The notes below the pieces were generated by a model. That model was not told where the DNA came from. It did no database searches and saw only the letters and a list, made by a program, of their open reading frames with translations. The translations under genes and the position numbers were made by a program. A stretch of 64,000 nucleotides of DNA from Candolleomyces eurysporus. Lineage: Eukaryota; Basidiomycota; Agaricomycetes; Agaricales; Psathyrellaceae. Of the stretch, positions 23,822 through 36,229 are shown in pieces. Position 1 is the first letter of the stretch. Each line of letters opens with the position of its first letter. The stretch covers positions 310,001 to 374,000 of the forward strand of contig JANBPK010000706.1 of assembly GCA_027579435.1 (NCBI GenBank), given 5' to 3'.

Positions 23822-25794
23822 TCATAATACTCGAGTTGCAAGGACAGTCCACCTTGCCATGCCGTTCCCGATCCCTTGGATCCTCTCGCAGAGATAGCCG
23901 TTGGGGCCAATGAGCGTGACGGTATCGAGGTTTGTATAACGCTGACCAAGAGCGGTGGCAACCGCGACACACGTCCTTTGTTCCACATTGGAAGGGTATC
24001 CAAGCAGATAGGCAGTGTCGTTCATGAATAAGCCGGGACTAAGCAAAAGGGTCTGAATGCCTGGTGGAAGTGGGTACCAGCCTTGGGCGAAGTAAATGAG
24101 TGCTTCCTAGATTAAGTGGGTAGACAGGCCTAAATTTCAGAGATGGACGATTTAGTGAACGAACAAAATGACGCACTTGATAGTCTTTAGGGTGGCGAGA
24201 TGGTGTACCCGTGCTATCCAGCACGATGTCAGTACACAACTCAGCAAGGACGGCTGCGACGTCGACTTCTGGCGAGAAAACTGGAGTGGGGATGGTACCA
24301 AGGTGAGAGCCGACTCTTCTTGTTTCATAGTCTAGACCCGTAGTTCGATGACATGGATCATCGAGCCCGCCAAGTTCATACTTGACATTATCCTTGATAT
24401 CGTTCACCATTCCCTCGACTACCCCAAACGGTCTTTCAACATCCAGAAGCTTTCGTGGCCTGCGGGAGCGGCAGCAACGGCGCCACTNGGGGGGGGAACA
24501 TGAAGTCTAGCTCATGGTCGATATCCTTGATCATCCCGACTGGGAGCCTCAAGTCAACCAACCGAGGAAATACCTCCGTCACAAACCGACTCAAAAGCCA
24601 AATCGGCGCGACATTGTGATTTGGGAGGTGAAGAGTCGTAATGCCTTCCCCTGTTGCTGTGGATAGACATAGCGGGTAAAATTGCGATTGAAGCTCTGGC
24701 CACGTCTCCACGAAATAGCCGTATCCACTATTCCCGCTTCGGATGTCACTGACAGGTCTTCCAGGTACGACATAGCGAGCGAAGGACAAAGGGCCTGACA
24801 ACCGTCGCAAGTACGGCATTGTGGACGATTTCATTACCTGGTCTCTGTTAAGAACGGTGATACTATCTTTATCCCGTTCGAACTGGTCGGCAACGATATC
24901 CAGCTGGCGCAAAGCTGGTACATAGCCCAGTAAGGCTTCGATGTCAGGGAGGTCGAATCTGGCGCTTGTTGCTATGATCGTGAGACGGTGTAGCTTCGTT
25001 AACATTGACTCCGATTCAGTTCTTGCACGGAGACCGTCTACAACAACCCGAGCTTCCATATTTTCGATTCGCAATTCTTGAAGATGCTGAGAGGAGGCCA
25101 AGCAAAGGGCGGCTGGTGCTTGTTCCCGGGATACCCTGTTGCATTCGAGCAAGCGGATGGATGGGAGAGGAAAGGTTGGTGAAGGAAATGAGCAAGTTCC
25201 AAGTTTCAGCTCGTGGAGGACAGGGTGCGAGGCTATCGCCCTCAACAGCCCGTCGTCGATGGGAAGCAAGCAGAGTTCGAGTCGGCGGAGGTGCATGAAT
25301 GATGGGAGTGTCCGCACAAGCGTGTCCTTGAATTGTGAAAAGGCATCATAAGCGGCTTTTGAGAGCCCCATCTTGTCCGTTGGAGGCTGTTGGGTGCTTG
25401 AATCGTGGATGGTACCGCTTGGCATGACTCCGATGCATATGCTCCGGGGGAACGTCGACAGGGAGGGATCTTCTCCGACAAGACGCAAACATTGCTCCGC
25501 TCGAATAAGACCCCTCATATCCCGCTTCCATTGGTCCAAATCATAAACCAGTTCCTGCCTGCACCCCCTTTCGAAAGAGTAACCACAGAATACTTTGACA
25601 CCCTTGACAGTTAGGCTTCTATATGCCAAGGGCTGGCAGATGGTCTTAAAGAGGGGAGCCACAAAACAAAGGGTCTTGAAGTCTTCTTTCGTGAAGCCTT
25701 GTTCCGCGTGAAGGATCTTGCTCCATAGCTCAACGGGGATCTGCTGAAGAATGCTTGAAGAGCCTCCTGTGTGGTGTTCACGAGCAACACTCAT
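23822..25794 (-). CDS. F-box/LRR-like protein, paralogue F (N at 24488)
   Basis: The start reads MSVAREHHTGGSSSILQQIP with the F-box-like IPVELWSKILHAEQGFTKED. The LRR-like and conserved blocks match the other copies (LARHVV is here FARYVVPGRPVSDIRSGNSG). As given, the frame breaks at an N beside a run of eight G. Dropping the N yields MFPPQWRRCC and rejoins KLLDVERPFGVVEGM. Exon 1 is then 1617 nt, exactly divisible by three. The last intron is 24107-24176 and the last exon 285 nt, for 633 residues in all. I therefore call the gene intact and the break an artefact. The start ATG follows the family 5'-UTR intron. Confidence 0.8.
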
Positions 25795-26820
25795 TACAGC
25801 GCGGAAGGAAACTGAGTATTGTCAGGGCATAGGGCGTTTTAACAGAAAGGTCTCTTTACTCACCCTCCTCGAATATTGGTTTGTGGCCCAGGCCCAACCC
25901 TCAGCAATCCAGGATAGGTTGGGGTCTGGAGAGCGTAGATGACGAAGGAACCAAGTTTCCCCAGCTCACGGGTGGAAGTTATAGGACTGGAGTGCTCGAA
26001 TCCCCACAACTCTTTGAGGCGACAGTGTGCTTGAATGTGAGGATCAGGAAAAGAGAATTGAAGACCCAGTCGAAGTGCTGTTAACAGTTAACATTCAGTC
26101 ATCTAATCGCCATCAGCAGTTCCAAGCCGTGGGAGGTAACTCCTATTCTGGTACTTTCGGTCCTCGGAATTTTGCCGCGCGAAGCTGAGCACAGGTGCAG
26201 GTACTTGTCTTCACACATGACAGTACACACTTGGGAACAAGGAAAGGGAAGGAAAAAGAATCCACGCAGCGACGAAAGCAAGTGAGAATGGAGCGGCAGG
26301 GTGTAGGGGCAAAGTAATGATGTCGCAACCGCTTTTCGACATGTTTGTCAATGAGCTGAATAGCCCTTCGGATTCCGTTTCTTCCAGACGCAGAGGAGGT
26401 CCGACCATGGAAGCTGACTACTGTATCAAACTGTATGGAGGCAACCGACTTTGCACCGTTACGCCCCCCCTCAGTGTCAGATTCAGCAACCAGGGGGGCG
26501 TTACGCGTTACCAGACGGAAATTAGGCAACTACTATTTGGCGAGGGGGTCACCTCGAGGCCGTTCTGCTCAATCATGACAGCTATGCCTGCGCCCGTCGA
26601 AAGGGTAAGAGCTCTGTGAGTGGGTCAGAATCGTTCATTCGAGTTAGGATTGATTAAAACGCATGCTCCAGAGTGAAATGGCCCTTCAATTCTAGTATCC
26701 ATTCATATAGTAGAATGTAATAGTACAGGCGAATCACAACATGAGGATAGATATCGAAATGAGAGAAGCGACTTTTGCAAATATCAATCGTAGCAATGAA
26801 GAGCGATGGTATCACCATAT
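25795..26820. repeat. spacer between F-box F and G
   Basis: Next to F is the 5'-UTR intron edge (GAGGAGG|GTGAGT, about 25860). The CGACGAAAGCAAGTGAGA stretch recurs at 26272. Diverged DUF6533-start flank sequence lies at about 26690-26800. The 100-codon plus-strand frame at 26317-26619 is not conserved in the sister spacers and is not accepted as a gene. Confidence 0.5.
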
Positions 26821-28762
26821 TCAAGTTGCGAGAACAGTCCACCTCGTCGTACCGTTCCCTATTCCTCGAGTCCTCTCGCGATGATAGCTGTTGGGGCCAA
26901 TGAACGTGACAATTCCGAGGCTTGAATAACGTTCACCAATAGCCGTCACAACTGCGACGCCTGTCCTTTGTCGCACAGTGCGACAAGGGTTAAAATGGGT
27001 GAAATCCGTCGGGAATAATCCAGGGATGAACGAAAGGGTCTGAATGCTTGCTGGAAGCGGGTACCAGCCTTGGGTGAAGTAAACAAGCGCTTCCTGAAGG
27101 TATTCAGTCGGAAATGTTTGAATTTCAGAGATGGACGGCTCGACGAATTCACAAAAAATGACGCACTAGAAAATTTCTAGGGTGGCGAACCGGTTTACCC
27201 GTGCTATCCAGCACAATGCCGGTACACAACTCGGCAAGGGTCGCTGCAACGTCCACTTCTGGCAAGGAGGTTACAGTGGGGGTGTTACGGTCAAGGCTGA
27301 CCCTCCTCGTTCGATAGTCTAGATCCGTGGTTCGATCGTCCATATCATCGAACCTCGACACTAATTCATACTCCACACTCTCCCTGAGATCGTTCACCAT
27401 TCCCTGGACTACCCCGTCCTCAAACGGCCTTCCATCCAGAAGCTTTTGTGTGCTGTGCCTGTTCATCAAGAGCGGGCCCCAGAAGTCTATATCGTCCTCA
27501 TCCTCGGAATCCCTGATCATCCCAACTGGGAGTCTCAAGTCAGTTAATCGAGGGAACGTCTCCGCCACAAAACGACTCAGAAGCCAAATTGGCGCAACTC
27601 TGTGATTTGGCAAGTGAAGAGTCGTAATGCCTTCCGCTGTTGCTGTCGATAAACATAGCGGATACAAACGCGCTCGAAGCTCTGGCCACGTCTCCACGAA
27701 AAAGTTGTATCTACCGTCCCCACCTCGGATGTCGATAACGGGTCGTCCAGGTACGACGTATCGAGCGAAGGACAAAGAACTTGACAGTCGTTGCAGATAC
27801 GGTATCGTAGACGATTTCATGGCTTGGTCACCTTCCGGAACGGTGAGCCAAACTTCACCAACATCCAGTTGACGCAGGGCTGGCACATGGCTCAGCAGGC
27901 TTTCCATGTCGAGGAGGCTGTATTTGGCGCTTGCCGATGTGATTGTAAGACGGTGTAGCTTCGTTAAAATTGATTCCGATTCAGGTCTTGCACGGAGGCC
28001 TTCCAGAACTGCCGAAACCTCCATGTTTTTGATTTGCAATTCTTCAAGATACCGAGTGGAGGGGAGTCGAAAGACTGCCGGAGCTTGTTCCTTCGCTATT
28101 CTGTTGTATTCCAGCAAGCGGATGGAAGGAAGAGGAAAGGTCGGGGAGGGAAATGAGCAAGTTGCAAGTTTCAGTTCGCGGAGGACAGAGTGGGAGGCTA
28201 TCGCCCTCAAGAGCCCGTCGTCGACGGGAATTAAGCAGAGTTCGAGTCGACGGAGGTGAGTGAATGATGGGAGCGTCCGCACAAGCGTGCCATCGAACTG
28301 CAAAAAGGCATCATAAGCGGCCTTTGAGAGGGTCATCTTGTCTGTTGGAGGCTGTCGCAATCTAAGATCGATCGTGCTAGCCCCCGGTATGACCCCGATG
28401 GATATGGTCCGGGGGAAAGTCGATAGAGAGGGATCGTCTCCGACAAGACCCAGGCGTCGCTCCTCTCGAATAAGAGCCTCTACATCCCGCTTCCACTGGT
28501 CCAAATCATAGGTCGTTTCCAACCCCGTCCACGCCGTTTCGAACGAGTTTTCATACAATACTTTGAAACTTCTGACAGTCAGGCTTCTGTAAGCCAAGGG
28601 CTGGCAGATAGTCTTGAAGAGGCGAGCCACAAAACAAAGGGTCTTGAAATCTTGGACTGTGAAGCCTTGTTCCGTGTGAAGAATCTTGATCCATAGTTCG
28701 GCAGGTATCTGCTGAAGAATGCTTGAGGAAGCTGCTGTCTGGTGCTCGTGAACGGCACTCAT
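26821..28762 (-). CDS. F-box/LRR-like protein, paralogue G
   Basis: This is an intact copy of 622 residues. It has the F-box-like IPAELWIKILHTEQGFTVQD, LRR-like LRRLELCLIPVDDGLLRAIA, the block FARYVVPGRPVIDIRGGDGR and LPNHRVAPIWLLSRFVAETF, then a variable insert rich in acid residues (IRDSEDEDDIDFWGP). The exons are 1596 and 273 nt, split by an intron at 27094-27166 with a GTGCGT donor. The residue before the donor is Leu (RNFL) where most copies have Gln or Glu. The last exon reads EALVYFTQGWYPLPASIQTL and ends GTTRWTVLAT. It is the first (5'-most in transcription) copy of the minus-strand array. Confidence 0.87.
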
Positions 28763-29307
28763 TGTGCAAAAGGAAAGCTGGGAACCTGAACATTGTCAGA
28801 CCATAGCGCGTTAAAACGTTAAGATCGCCGTGATCACCTTCCTCGAATCCTGATTTTGGAGTTGGGCCAAGGTTGGGCCAACCTCCAGCGATGAAGGGTA
28901 GATCGGACGCGTCAATGACGAAGGACCCAGGCTTCCCGAGGCCAAGGATAGAACTTATGGGACCAAGACTGCTTGAATCCACACAACTCTTTGAGGCAGC
29001 AACGCGGCGGGAACTGGCCAGAATAGAGAGAGGCGAGTAAAAACATCCTGGTCCAAAGTGCTGTTAGTTCGCTGTTAGTAAGGTTGAGTTATGTAATTGT
29101 GATCAAGTTGAATAACCATGATTCATGACGCCAGAGCATGGCGTGAAATTTGGGAAAATGCACGTACTTATTTACACACGTTACAGAGACACATCCAAGC
29201 GTATAACTGTTATTAAGTAACAGTAAAGGGCGTGACAGTGAAAAGAGTCCACACAGCGACGAAAGCAAGTGAGAATGGGGGCGGCAGCGGGTAGGGCAAA
29301 GGACAAG
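28763..29307. repeat. upstream region of F-box G
   Basis: It contains the family 5'-UTR intron edge (GATTCGAGGAAG|GTGATC, about 28838-28856) and the recurrent CGACGAAAGCAAGTGAGA stretch at 29257. No gene is seen. Confidence 0.5.
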
Positions 29308-30189
29308 TCAAAGATTGTCCATGCTTTGCACCCCTGTACGATATACGTCCATGTCTTGGTCGAGCTGAGCAGCAGTTACAGGCTCCCGCTTGTTCAGCCT
29401 CTTGGGACCTTTCTTCATCCTTTGACGTCGAACGGGTTGTGTCTCAGGTACTGGAGGAACGGGCGCAGGCTTTCCTGAGCTAGAATTCCAGTGAGGTAAC
29501 ATAAGCATGAGCATGATGAGCAGAAGTAGCATGAACATACGAATTCTTCTTGGAAGCCGGTTTGGCTGCTGGCGTCGAAGCGATGGGCACGTTGGTAACA
29601 GGTTCGCCTAGCCTTTCCAGGAGGGTCAACGGCTTTGGTTGAGGCTGAGAAGCTGCAGAAGGAATATCATCCGTGATGAATTCAATCTTGAGTGGTCGAC
29701 CTGTGTACTGGGTGAGTGGGAGATACGGAGCAAACACTCAAAGCGCGACGCACGTCCATCGACAATCTTGCCATGATATTTGGCTTTCGCTGAGGAGGCA
29801 TCTGATGCCTTTGAGAACGTAACAATTGCCATTCCTTTAGACTTCGACTGAGAGTTGTAGATCATGAAGCAGTCTTTCACGGGTCCCACTGTCTTTCTGA
29901 ACAGCTCCTGCACGGCCGCGACAAGACAAGGAGAAGGTAATTCTGCGTATTCAGTCAATTGGGTGAAAATACTGAAGAAACGAGCCCATACTTCGACTTC
30001 CTTCTCTCCAACATCCGTAGGTAACCTGCTCAAGAGAATTTTGTTGCCAGACGCCTCGAACTGCTTGCTAGGCGCCGAAACTGCATTTGGTTTCCATGCG
30101 GGTTGGACGTGGTGCCCCAGTAGCTGCTTCTTGGTGCCATGGAAGTTATTCAGTCGTGCATGGGGCTTGGAATCTCGCTGGTACTGCAT
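29308..30189 (-). CDS. ALYREF/Yra1-like RNA-binding protein (THO/TREX adaptor family)
   Basis: Proteins of this family package mRNA and pass it to the export receptor in the nucleus. A single RRM is visible: KILLSRLPTDVGEKEVE joined across an intron to ELFRKTVGPVKDCFMIYNSQ, then SKGMAIVTFSKASDASSAKA and IVDGR-RPLKIEF. The C-terminal conserved box is TAAQLDQDMDVYRTG. A basic stretch (RRQRMKKGPKRLNKRE) precedes it. Three introns were placed: one inside the RRM (frame-neutral), one after IVDG, and one before SGKPAPVPP. The N-terminal helicase-binding box of the usual family members is not visible, and RGG repeats are nearly absent, so this may be a diverged paralogue. The start is supported by a TATATA stretch about 100 bp upstream. 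Confidence 0.85.
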
Positions 30190-30854
30190 TGTATAGAACC
30201 GAAGGACGTGGTACGACGAGAAGAGGTGACGCGAGCGTGGTCAACCAGACCAAACCGGATAATCCAGTTCGGCAAACGCCGAGCCTATATATTCCCGAAC
30301 CTCTGTATCACCTGCTCTTCCCGGTCGCCCTCATACCCCTGGGCTTCCCGTCTCAGGTCAAACTATATCCCAGCCACAGATGAGGAAAATTCATACGGAG
30401 AATCTTGAAGGCCCGACACTCCATGCCCGATCAATATCGATCAATGCTTGCGCCTCTCTTTTCGGAAACATTGATTGTCCCGCCCCGATACCGTCTTGTG
30501 TTGATGTTCCTTCTCTACCTTTCCCTTCTTCTAGACAACCGTTATGCTAAACGAGAATTCTTGGTCTTGTTGATGCTGTTGATGGACGGGAAGCCATGCT
30601 GGATCGGTCCTTCTCCATGCGCTCTGAATACTACTACCTTTCCCAGTACAAGTTCAAGGTCCTTCAACGGATCCATGCATGAGGATGGGATCAAGGTGCT
30701 AATTGGCAAGGTATAGAAGCTCAGAACACCAGCGTTCAAGAATTGGTCCCAGTCCGGTTTATGACTATGACTATGACTACATGGTTGGCTTCTACAGCTA
30801 CCATTGTTTTGCAAAATGGATACAATCTTTTCAACACAATCCTGCTGAGCCTGG
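30190..30854. other. intergenic stretch, no gene seen
   Basis: It holds the promoter side of the ALYREF-like gene (tatata at about 30283) and the 3' flank of DUF6533 copy c. Short open frames here have no family similarity. Confidence 0.4.
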
Positions 30855-32539
30855 TTAGATGGATTCGTGGTCGTGGATGGAGCTTGTATCGGCGTTGGCA
30901 TTAAATTCCCCTATATCAAAAGGGAATCGTAGGGTTACGATACAGGGGTCGCTGGCCACCTCACAGGTCCTTCGGTTCATTTCGCGTAAGTGCAGAATCA
31001 TTCTCGACGATAAAATCGAGTGAACAACTCTCTGTGGGCTGTTTTTCATCAGTTCTTGTACTTTCAATTTTGCATGTCACGTACAAAATAAGCAAGCAAG
31101 TGTAGACTGGCTGGCAATCGAGTGAGGATGTGAATTTGGTATCAAAGTCTGGAGTCAACAAAGGCTCACCGGACCTCCAACGTTGCAAAATATATTTGCG
31201 GCCGAGCTTGCTGATTCCCTAGTCTGTAAAAGTTCACCTGAGCCATTTAGCATAGTCAGACTCACCAGAGATGACGATGAAGTAGCACAATCCATCCCGA
31301 TAGAATATCGAAAAGAGCCGACTCTCTGAGCGCTTATAGCGTCGTAGGCCGAACCAAAAAGTTGTTAAAAGCATAACTAATCAATCCGCGTTAGCCCGAA
31401 GAATCTGAGACATTTAGATGAAGAGGCACAGATACCAAGTTCGTTGAAAAGGATTAAACAGAAAACAATATTCAATAGTCGTAGATCTCCTTTGGTCGCG
31501 AAGCAATCAAAAACCTCCGGAACTGGGGATGGGGTAACTGTATGTTCAATCAGCGGCGGACGCCAACCGAAGCAATTGAGAGAGCTGAACTCGCATTCTA
31601 ACGTGAGACCAAACTTTATCAAGGCGGAAATCGACCCGGCATGAGTTACCTTGAGGAATGTCAGCGACTTTCCATTAAGAGAGGGGAGACTTACAATGAA
31701 CAGCGACAGGAGGGACGCACCAAATTTCGGATTTTGATAAGAGAGAGCGTACGCTCGGAGGAACATGATGACTACAGGTATTCAGTTATGCAGCTGGACT
31801 TCTTTATAATGTCGGAATCAAGTCACCTACCCTCCGCAATCGCCATCCCGAGGACGATGAAAACTGGTGCCGACAGGTAGCTCAGTTAGTTCACTCCCCA
31901 AAGGGGTATTTCTACGCACTCACTGGCGCTGACAAGAAGGGATTGTTTGCAAAGCTGCAAGAGCAATGAGCAACTATTTAGCTATCATGTAAAAGGAAGA
32001 CTTACTGTTGGAGCAAGCGGATTTGGGATGCTTTCTGCTTGCACATTGCTCGAGAATGCGAGGTTATTAAACCGCCACATAGATAGACAAATCAATCCCG
32101 TGTCGACCCAGATGAGATGCCGAGCTAATAAGAATAGGACATTCCCTTTGTTCCATTCAGCCAACCACACCAAGCCGACCTGGTATTCACTCCAGGGGAT
32201 AAGCAGCTCTGGTAACACTCAACCCGAATTCGACCAACCTCAGCCGGAAATGTGTGCAAGGTATCGACCACCTGCATATGGAGTCTCAGCGCGACAAGAA
32301 TCAAAGATAGGGAGCCACAGACTGTGCTGTACGCACCAACACCGCCACGCTTGCGACTGGGCAAACCCTCTTCAATTAGAAGGTTGAAGAGGTACGTCGC
32401 TGTGCTCACCTGTAGCGTACTGTGCACATCAGTGGTGTTAATCAGCGGCCACAATAAGGGAGAGTAGCCTGCTGACCATGAGATTCCGTTGGCCAGAGAC
32501 AGCTTGAATGAGCACAGCTACGATATCAGCGGAGTCCAT
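30855..32539 (-). CDS. DUF6533-type multi-pass membrane protein, copy c
   Basis: The start exon is MDSADIVAVLIQAVSGQRNL (ATG 32539). Next come VVDTLHTFPAE at an intron edge and VGLVWLAEWNKGNVLFLLAR with HLIWVDTGLICLSMW, the DUF6533 signature. A middle exon has VPEVFDCFATKGDLRLLNIV, and near 31330 the frame carries the sequence for an extracellular or cytosolic loop. The terminal exon reads SPQRVVHSILSSRMILHLRE and ends at 30855. I count about seven or eight exons but not every junction is fixed. It is not next to an F-box gene now, although the F-box-like scrap at 33435-33568 lies just upstream. Confidence 0.65.
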
Positions 32540-33434
32540 CTCGAAGGAAGAAGTAGAGATGAGGTTGGAACGCTGAGGAGACATGGTCGAGCTACATGAT
32601 ATACTCAGGAGATTGAATTAGTACAGCCCGCATACAACAATATACGAGCTACTCCGGTTAATGACCGCAGGGTGAAATCAAAACATCGAGAGTGCCGGCG
32701 CTCGCCGCTTCACAGAGAAAGGAGATATGTAAATATACTTTGTAGATTGTGAAGCTGGAAGAGGAAAGATCATTCACCTGCGATAAGCTGTCAGCTCCTT
32801 GTATGCAGTCAAGTACTAAGGTTTGGAATTGAATTAAAACAGAATGGATAGTATACTTTATGTCTCGCGCAAGGTTCTGCTTTTCGACATTCTTGGAGCT
32901 CTGTCGTGTAAAGTTCATGGAGTCATTCAAGAAGACTATTCCCAACGGAAACAAGTTCTAAGCTTTTCGTGGCAGTGACAGCACGCGTTTGTGAGCAATC
33001 TGAATTGCGCAAGGCGCTCTCACTCCTTGGGGTATGCCCGACTTCACGGAGCGTGAGGAGGGCTCTGTAGTTCTCTACCAAGTAAAAACCATGGAGGGGG
33101 TAAGTCTTTCTTGATGGGATTCGGTAACTGGTGTATATTCCTTTTGCAACTTCCTTTTGCAACTCGAAGAACACCACGAGTACCTCCAATTCTCTTCGCC
33201 CATCCCGCCCATCCCCCCATGTTCATCTCCAAGCAGCCTTCTCACATATTTCGAGTTCTTTCTGACGCTGACTGTCCTCCGTTTGACTGCCTGCATCGCC
33301 CTACGATTTATCCATGCTTACGATTCCCTTCACTATCTGGAGTCTCGATCGGAAAGGATGGAAAGTAGCAAGGGTCAATTTCCTCCATTGCAGCCTAAGC
33401 AAGGTCAACTGCACGAGGGAGGAGTCGCTCGCTG
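32540..33434. other. intergenic stretch, no gene seen
   Basis: This is the upstream region of DUF6533 copy c. Open frames of 60-100 codons on both strands overlap each other and show no domain. Confidence 0.4.
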
Positions 33435-33568
33435 AGAGTTCAAGTAAGAGAAAGAACGCTTAAAAACGTTTTGATGGGTATCGTCTCGCGGATGATCTCC
33501 AGAGGGAGCTTGTCGAATTGGGGCGCAGCAGACTCCGCATTCTGGTCGTCGACGTCTGTGCTCATGCG
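33435..33568 (-). pseudogene. F-box-like start fragment
   Basis: From an ATG at 33568 the minus strand reads MSTDVDDQNAESAAPQFDKL followed by PLEIIRETIP, which resembles the first helix of an F-box. The frame then runs into IKTFLSVLSLT and a stop. No LRR-like sequence follows. It differs from the A-J family and may be an unrelated F-box remnant. Confidence 0.4.
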
Positions 33569-33756
33569 GAATCGAGAGAGGTAAGGTGCACGAACCAACA
33601 TTGGGACACGGACAGTTTCCGGTTGGTAGCAAGGCAAGTGCATCCAGTCGACCCACGTTCACCTCGATTGAGAAAAACAACCTAACTGCATTCTCCTTCT
33701 AGTGCCAACCGTCTACACTCTACTAAAATTCGGAGAGGCTGCGGAGCTGAACGGTT

Positions 33757-35766
33757 TCAATGGACCTTGATCAAACCACCCGGCTCGTCAGGAGGAATTC
33801 GTGCGCTACCAGGGCCCTTGAAGACCGGTAATACCAGATCCCGACTAGGGGCCAGCAATTCTTCATCCGGGCTGTGTCGCCCCTTTGGTGACGCCGCTTC
33901 CTTGTAGTCGGAGTTCTTGGTATCATGCTGAGCACGAGCCCGCTGGTTTGAGTGAGGCTCAAGAAGACCTTGTTCGAGTTCAGCTTCTTCAGATATGAGA
34001 CGTAGGCCCACTGTAGGCGCCTCTCTAGAGGCATCTAAGGGCTTCGTATCTTTGGATAGCTATTCAAACAGATTTTAGATCTACTGAGACAGAGCACAGG
34101 TCTGAGGGACTTACAGCAATATAGATAGCAGAAGATATGATAATTACCGTTCCAACGCCAGAAAGGAGCGACGGAACAGCTTTGAAGAAAATTCGCTCAA
34201 AGGCAGTCGCAAACACGATCTACAAAACGGTTAGTATGATCCGGGTTGATGAGGAAGAAATTGAAGAAAATTCCTGACCTGGGTATAAACAGCCATACTT
34301 CCTCGACTCACAGTTTCCCGCTGAAAACCCAGCGTCAATAGGATCTATGTACGATACAATTCGGTCAGGTTCAGGTGCAGAGGCGCGGGTGGCAGGAGCT
34401 TTTATCTGACCTGAGCACATAATCCAAATACTCCAATCAAAACGAAAAGGACGAGCCATTCGATTTTTCCTGGAATGATGAACTTTTCCCCGGTGATGAG
34501 CATCCTAAATTGGCGTTGAGTGAGTCGCATGAGCCAAGTATTCGCAATCAATTTTCTACTTACGTTGTAAAGGAAATGATCACACACTGACCGGAGAAAG
34601 AGGCCAGAGCGTGCAGAGGATGAGCCCTTTTTCCTATGGCTCGAAGGCAGGTGTCTAGTAAAGTAGGTGAGAGCTGAAAAGGGTTCATTCGCCGGGGGAC
34701 TCACAGGCACCGGTCGCTCCTAACACTCCAATCAAGGCAACCCTACGAAATTGTTCAGCAATAATGAACTCGGACGCAGACGCTTGTCCAGCGCGTACCA
34801 AACAGCGAGTATTCTCTGAGCAGGTGTCACGACCCTGGTTCCATTCTGGCGAGTTTTACCTGCTTCGCCAAATAGGGAGGCAGGTCGAGCGATTAGAATC
34901 ACACCTATTAAACTGACGACTGTATGAACCTAAGTGAGGCTATGTTAATTTGAAAAAGGCAATCATATATACCGGCAGCCAACGCCTGCTTCTTCGAGAA
35001 CGCCTCTCCCAGCAGCAAGGCACCCGCCACAGCCGTACACATGGGTACGAGAAAGGTGAGGACGGTGGCATCGGAGAGAGAAAGGTATTGCAGGGAAAAA
35101 TAAACTGCAAACAAATTGACGAAGCTATCGTAGATTTGTTCAGCGGATTGAAAATTGAAGCGAGTATGGCATACTAAGTACCCAGTAGCTCCTCGCGTGG
35201 CAAGAAGGAACCGCACCCCTTTAGGCCCAAGCCAAGGATCAGGCACCTGAGCCCATAGCCTGGCAGGGTGATTAACTTTTAGACCCTGTTCGTGAACGAA
35301 GGCTTACATGTATAGTACGCAGCAGACATAAGTGATTGACTGTGAAGCTGCTCATCAAAAATTATTGTCAACTTTCCGAGCAGAATGCCCACCATTCGAA
35401 CGCCAACCAGCTTGAGAGATGATATCAGCAAACGTAACTGATAATCAGCAAGACGCATACCTGGATAGCGGACACCGGCGGGTCGATGCTATTCAACACC
35501 TTCACCGACGAATACATCAACGAGAAAAAAGCCTGCGAAGCGGCCACAAGGAGCAGCCCCGAATTCACTCGGACGAAAGCTCTACACCGTAGCCATATCC
35601 TTTCCCACCGTGAAACCTTCCTTGTTGGAAATAGCTCGTCTTCAGGTATATCCGAATCTTCTATGGGCGAGTCTATTCGAGGCATCTCGGGACCACAAGG
35701 ATGGCCCTCAAGTTGCTGTTCGAGGCTGGAACGACTTGGCAGCCCTGGACGCTGCCCACTGCCCAT
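33757..35766 (-). CDS. EamA/DMT-superfamily transporter (SLC35G-like)
   Basis: This is a drug/metabolite-transporter-type membrane protein with about ten predicted helices; the substrate is unknown. About twelve exons can be joined. The first has an acidic N-terminal tail and then SGLLLVAASQAFFSLMYSSV. Short exons SITYVCCVLYM and VPDPWLGPKGVRFLLATRG follow. The core reads YFSLQYLSLSDATVLTFLVP and AVAGALLLGEAFSKKQALAA, then VVSLIGVILIARPASLFGE. Next are VALIGVLGATGA, AIGKRAHPLHALASFSGQC, IEWLVLFVLIGVFGLCAQ, ILLTLGFQRETVSRGSMAVY and AFERIFFKAVPSLLSGVGTV. The last exon is a long hydrophilic tail of about 90 residues. Two EamA-like halves are visible. No break was found, so the gene seems intact. 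Confidence 0.88.
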
Positions 35767-36229
35767 GAGTAGGAACGAAGGAGAAAGAGAGGAAGAAAGA
35801 TCGAGTGCCAGAAACCCTCAAATTTCCAATGCCACCGACCCTGACGATGATGACTCGAAGGGGGGCGGTGGCCACGCGACTTGCAGACGCTGCTCGTGGC
35901 ATTGTGTGTCGGAAAGGAAACTGCAGGAAATCGCGATCGGAGCTGCAGCCGAAGACATCGTGATGACCCGGGATTGATGCATGATGGGTGGGATCAAGGC
36001 TGTGGCGGCAAAGAGGGAGGACTCATGTTTATGGCCGAACTTATGTGACCCACAGGACGACTTGAAAATGAAAAGTGTACCCAATCATGATAATCAAGCC
36101 ATCGAAAAAATATAAACACTCCTTGAACAGACGCTGCTGTACAGGATCTCTCAACAATTTTGGTCTAATGTAGAATTGAAGAAAAGCTATAACACAGGAA
36201 ACGGAGGACGTCCGTTTGCCACACCGGTG
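35767..36229. other. intergenic stretch, no gene seen
   Basis: This is the upstream region of the transporter gene and the 3' flank of DUF6533 copy d. A plus-strand frame across 35486-35977 is antisense to the transporter's first exon and is not accepted. Confidence 0.4.

Larger units (their letters stand above)
11896..28762 (-). repeat. tandem array of F-box units C-G (about 3-5 kb period)
   Basis: Start codons of C to G lie at 13857, 18720, 22308, 25794 and 28762, a spacing of 3.0-4.9 kb. Similarity extends beyond the genes into the spacers, so whole segments were duplicated. The 4.9-kb C/D spacing is longer because DUF6533 copy b is kept there. Confidence 0.85.

Noticed and set aside
24400..24500. 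Real frameshift in F-box F
   Set aside because: The break is at an N beside eight G. Without the N, exon 1 is divisible by three and the protein rejoins the family sequence.
26317..26619. 100-codon frame in the F/G spacer
   Set aside because: The frame is not kept in the matching spacers after D and E.
29490..29540. CATGCTCATG-type simple repeat in the ALYREF-like gene
   Set aside because: It lies inside the last intron and is ordinary low-complexity sequence.
35486..35977. Plus-strand frame of 163 codons
   Set aside because: It is antisense to the first exon of the transporter and its upstream region.
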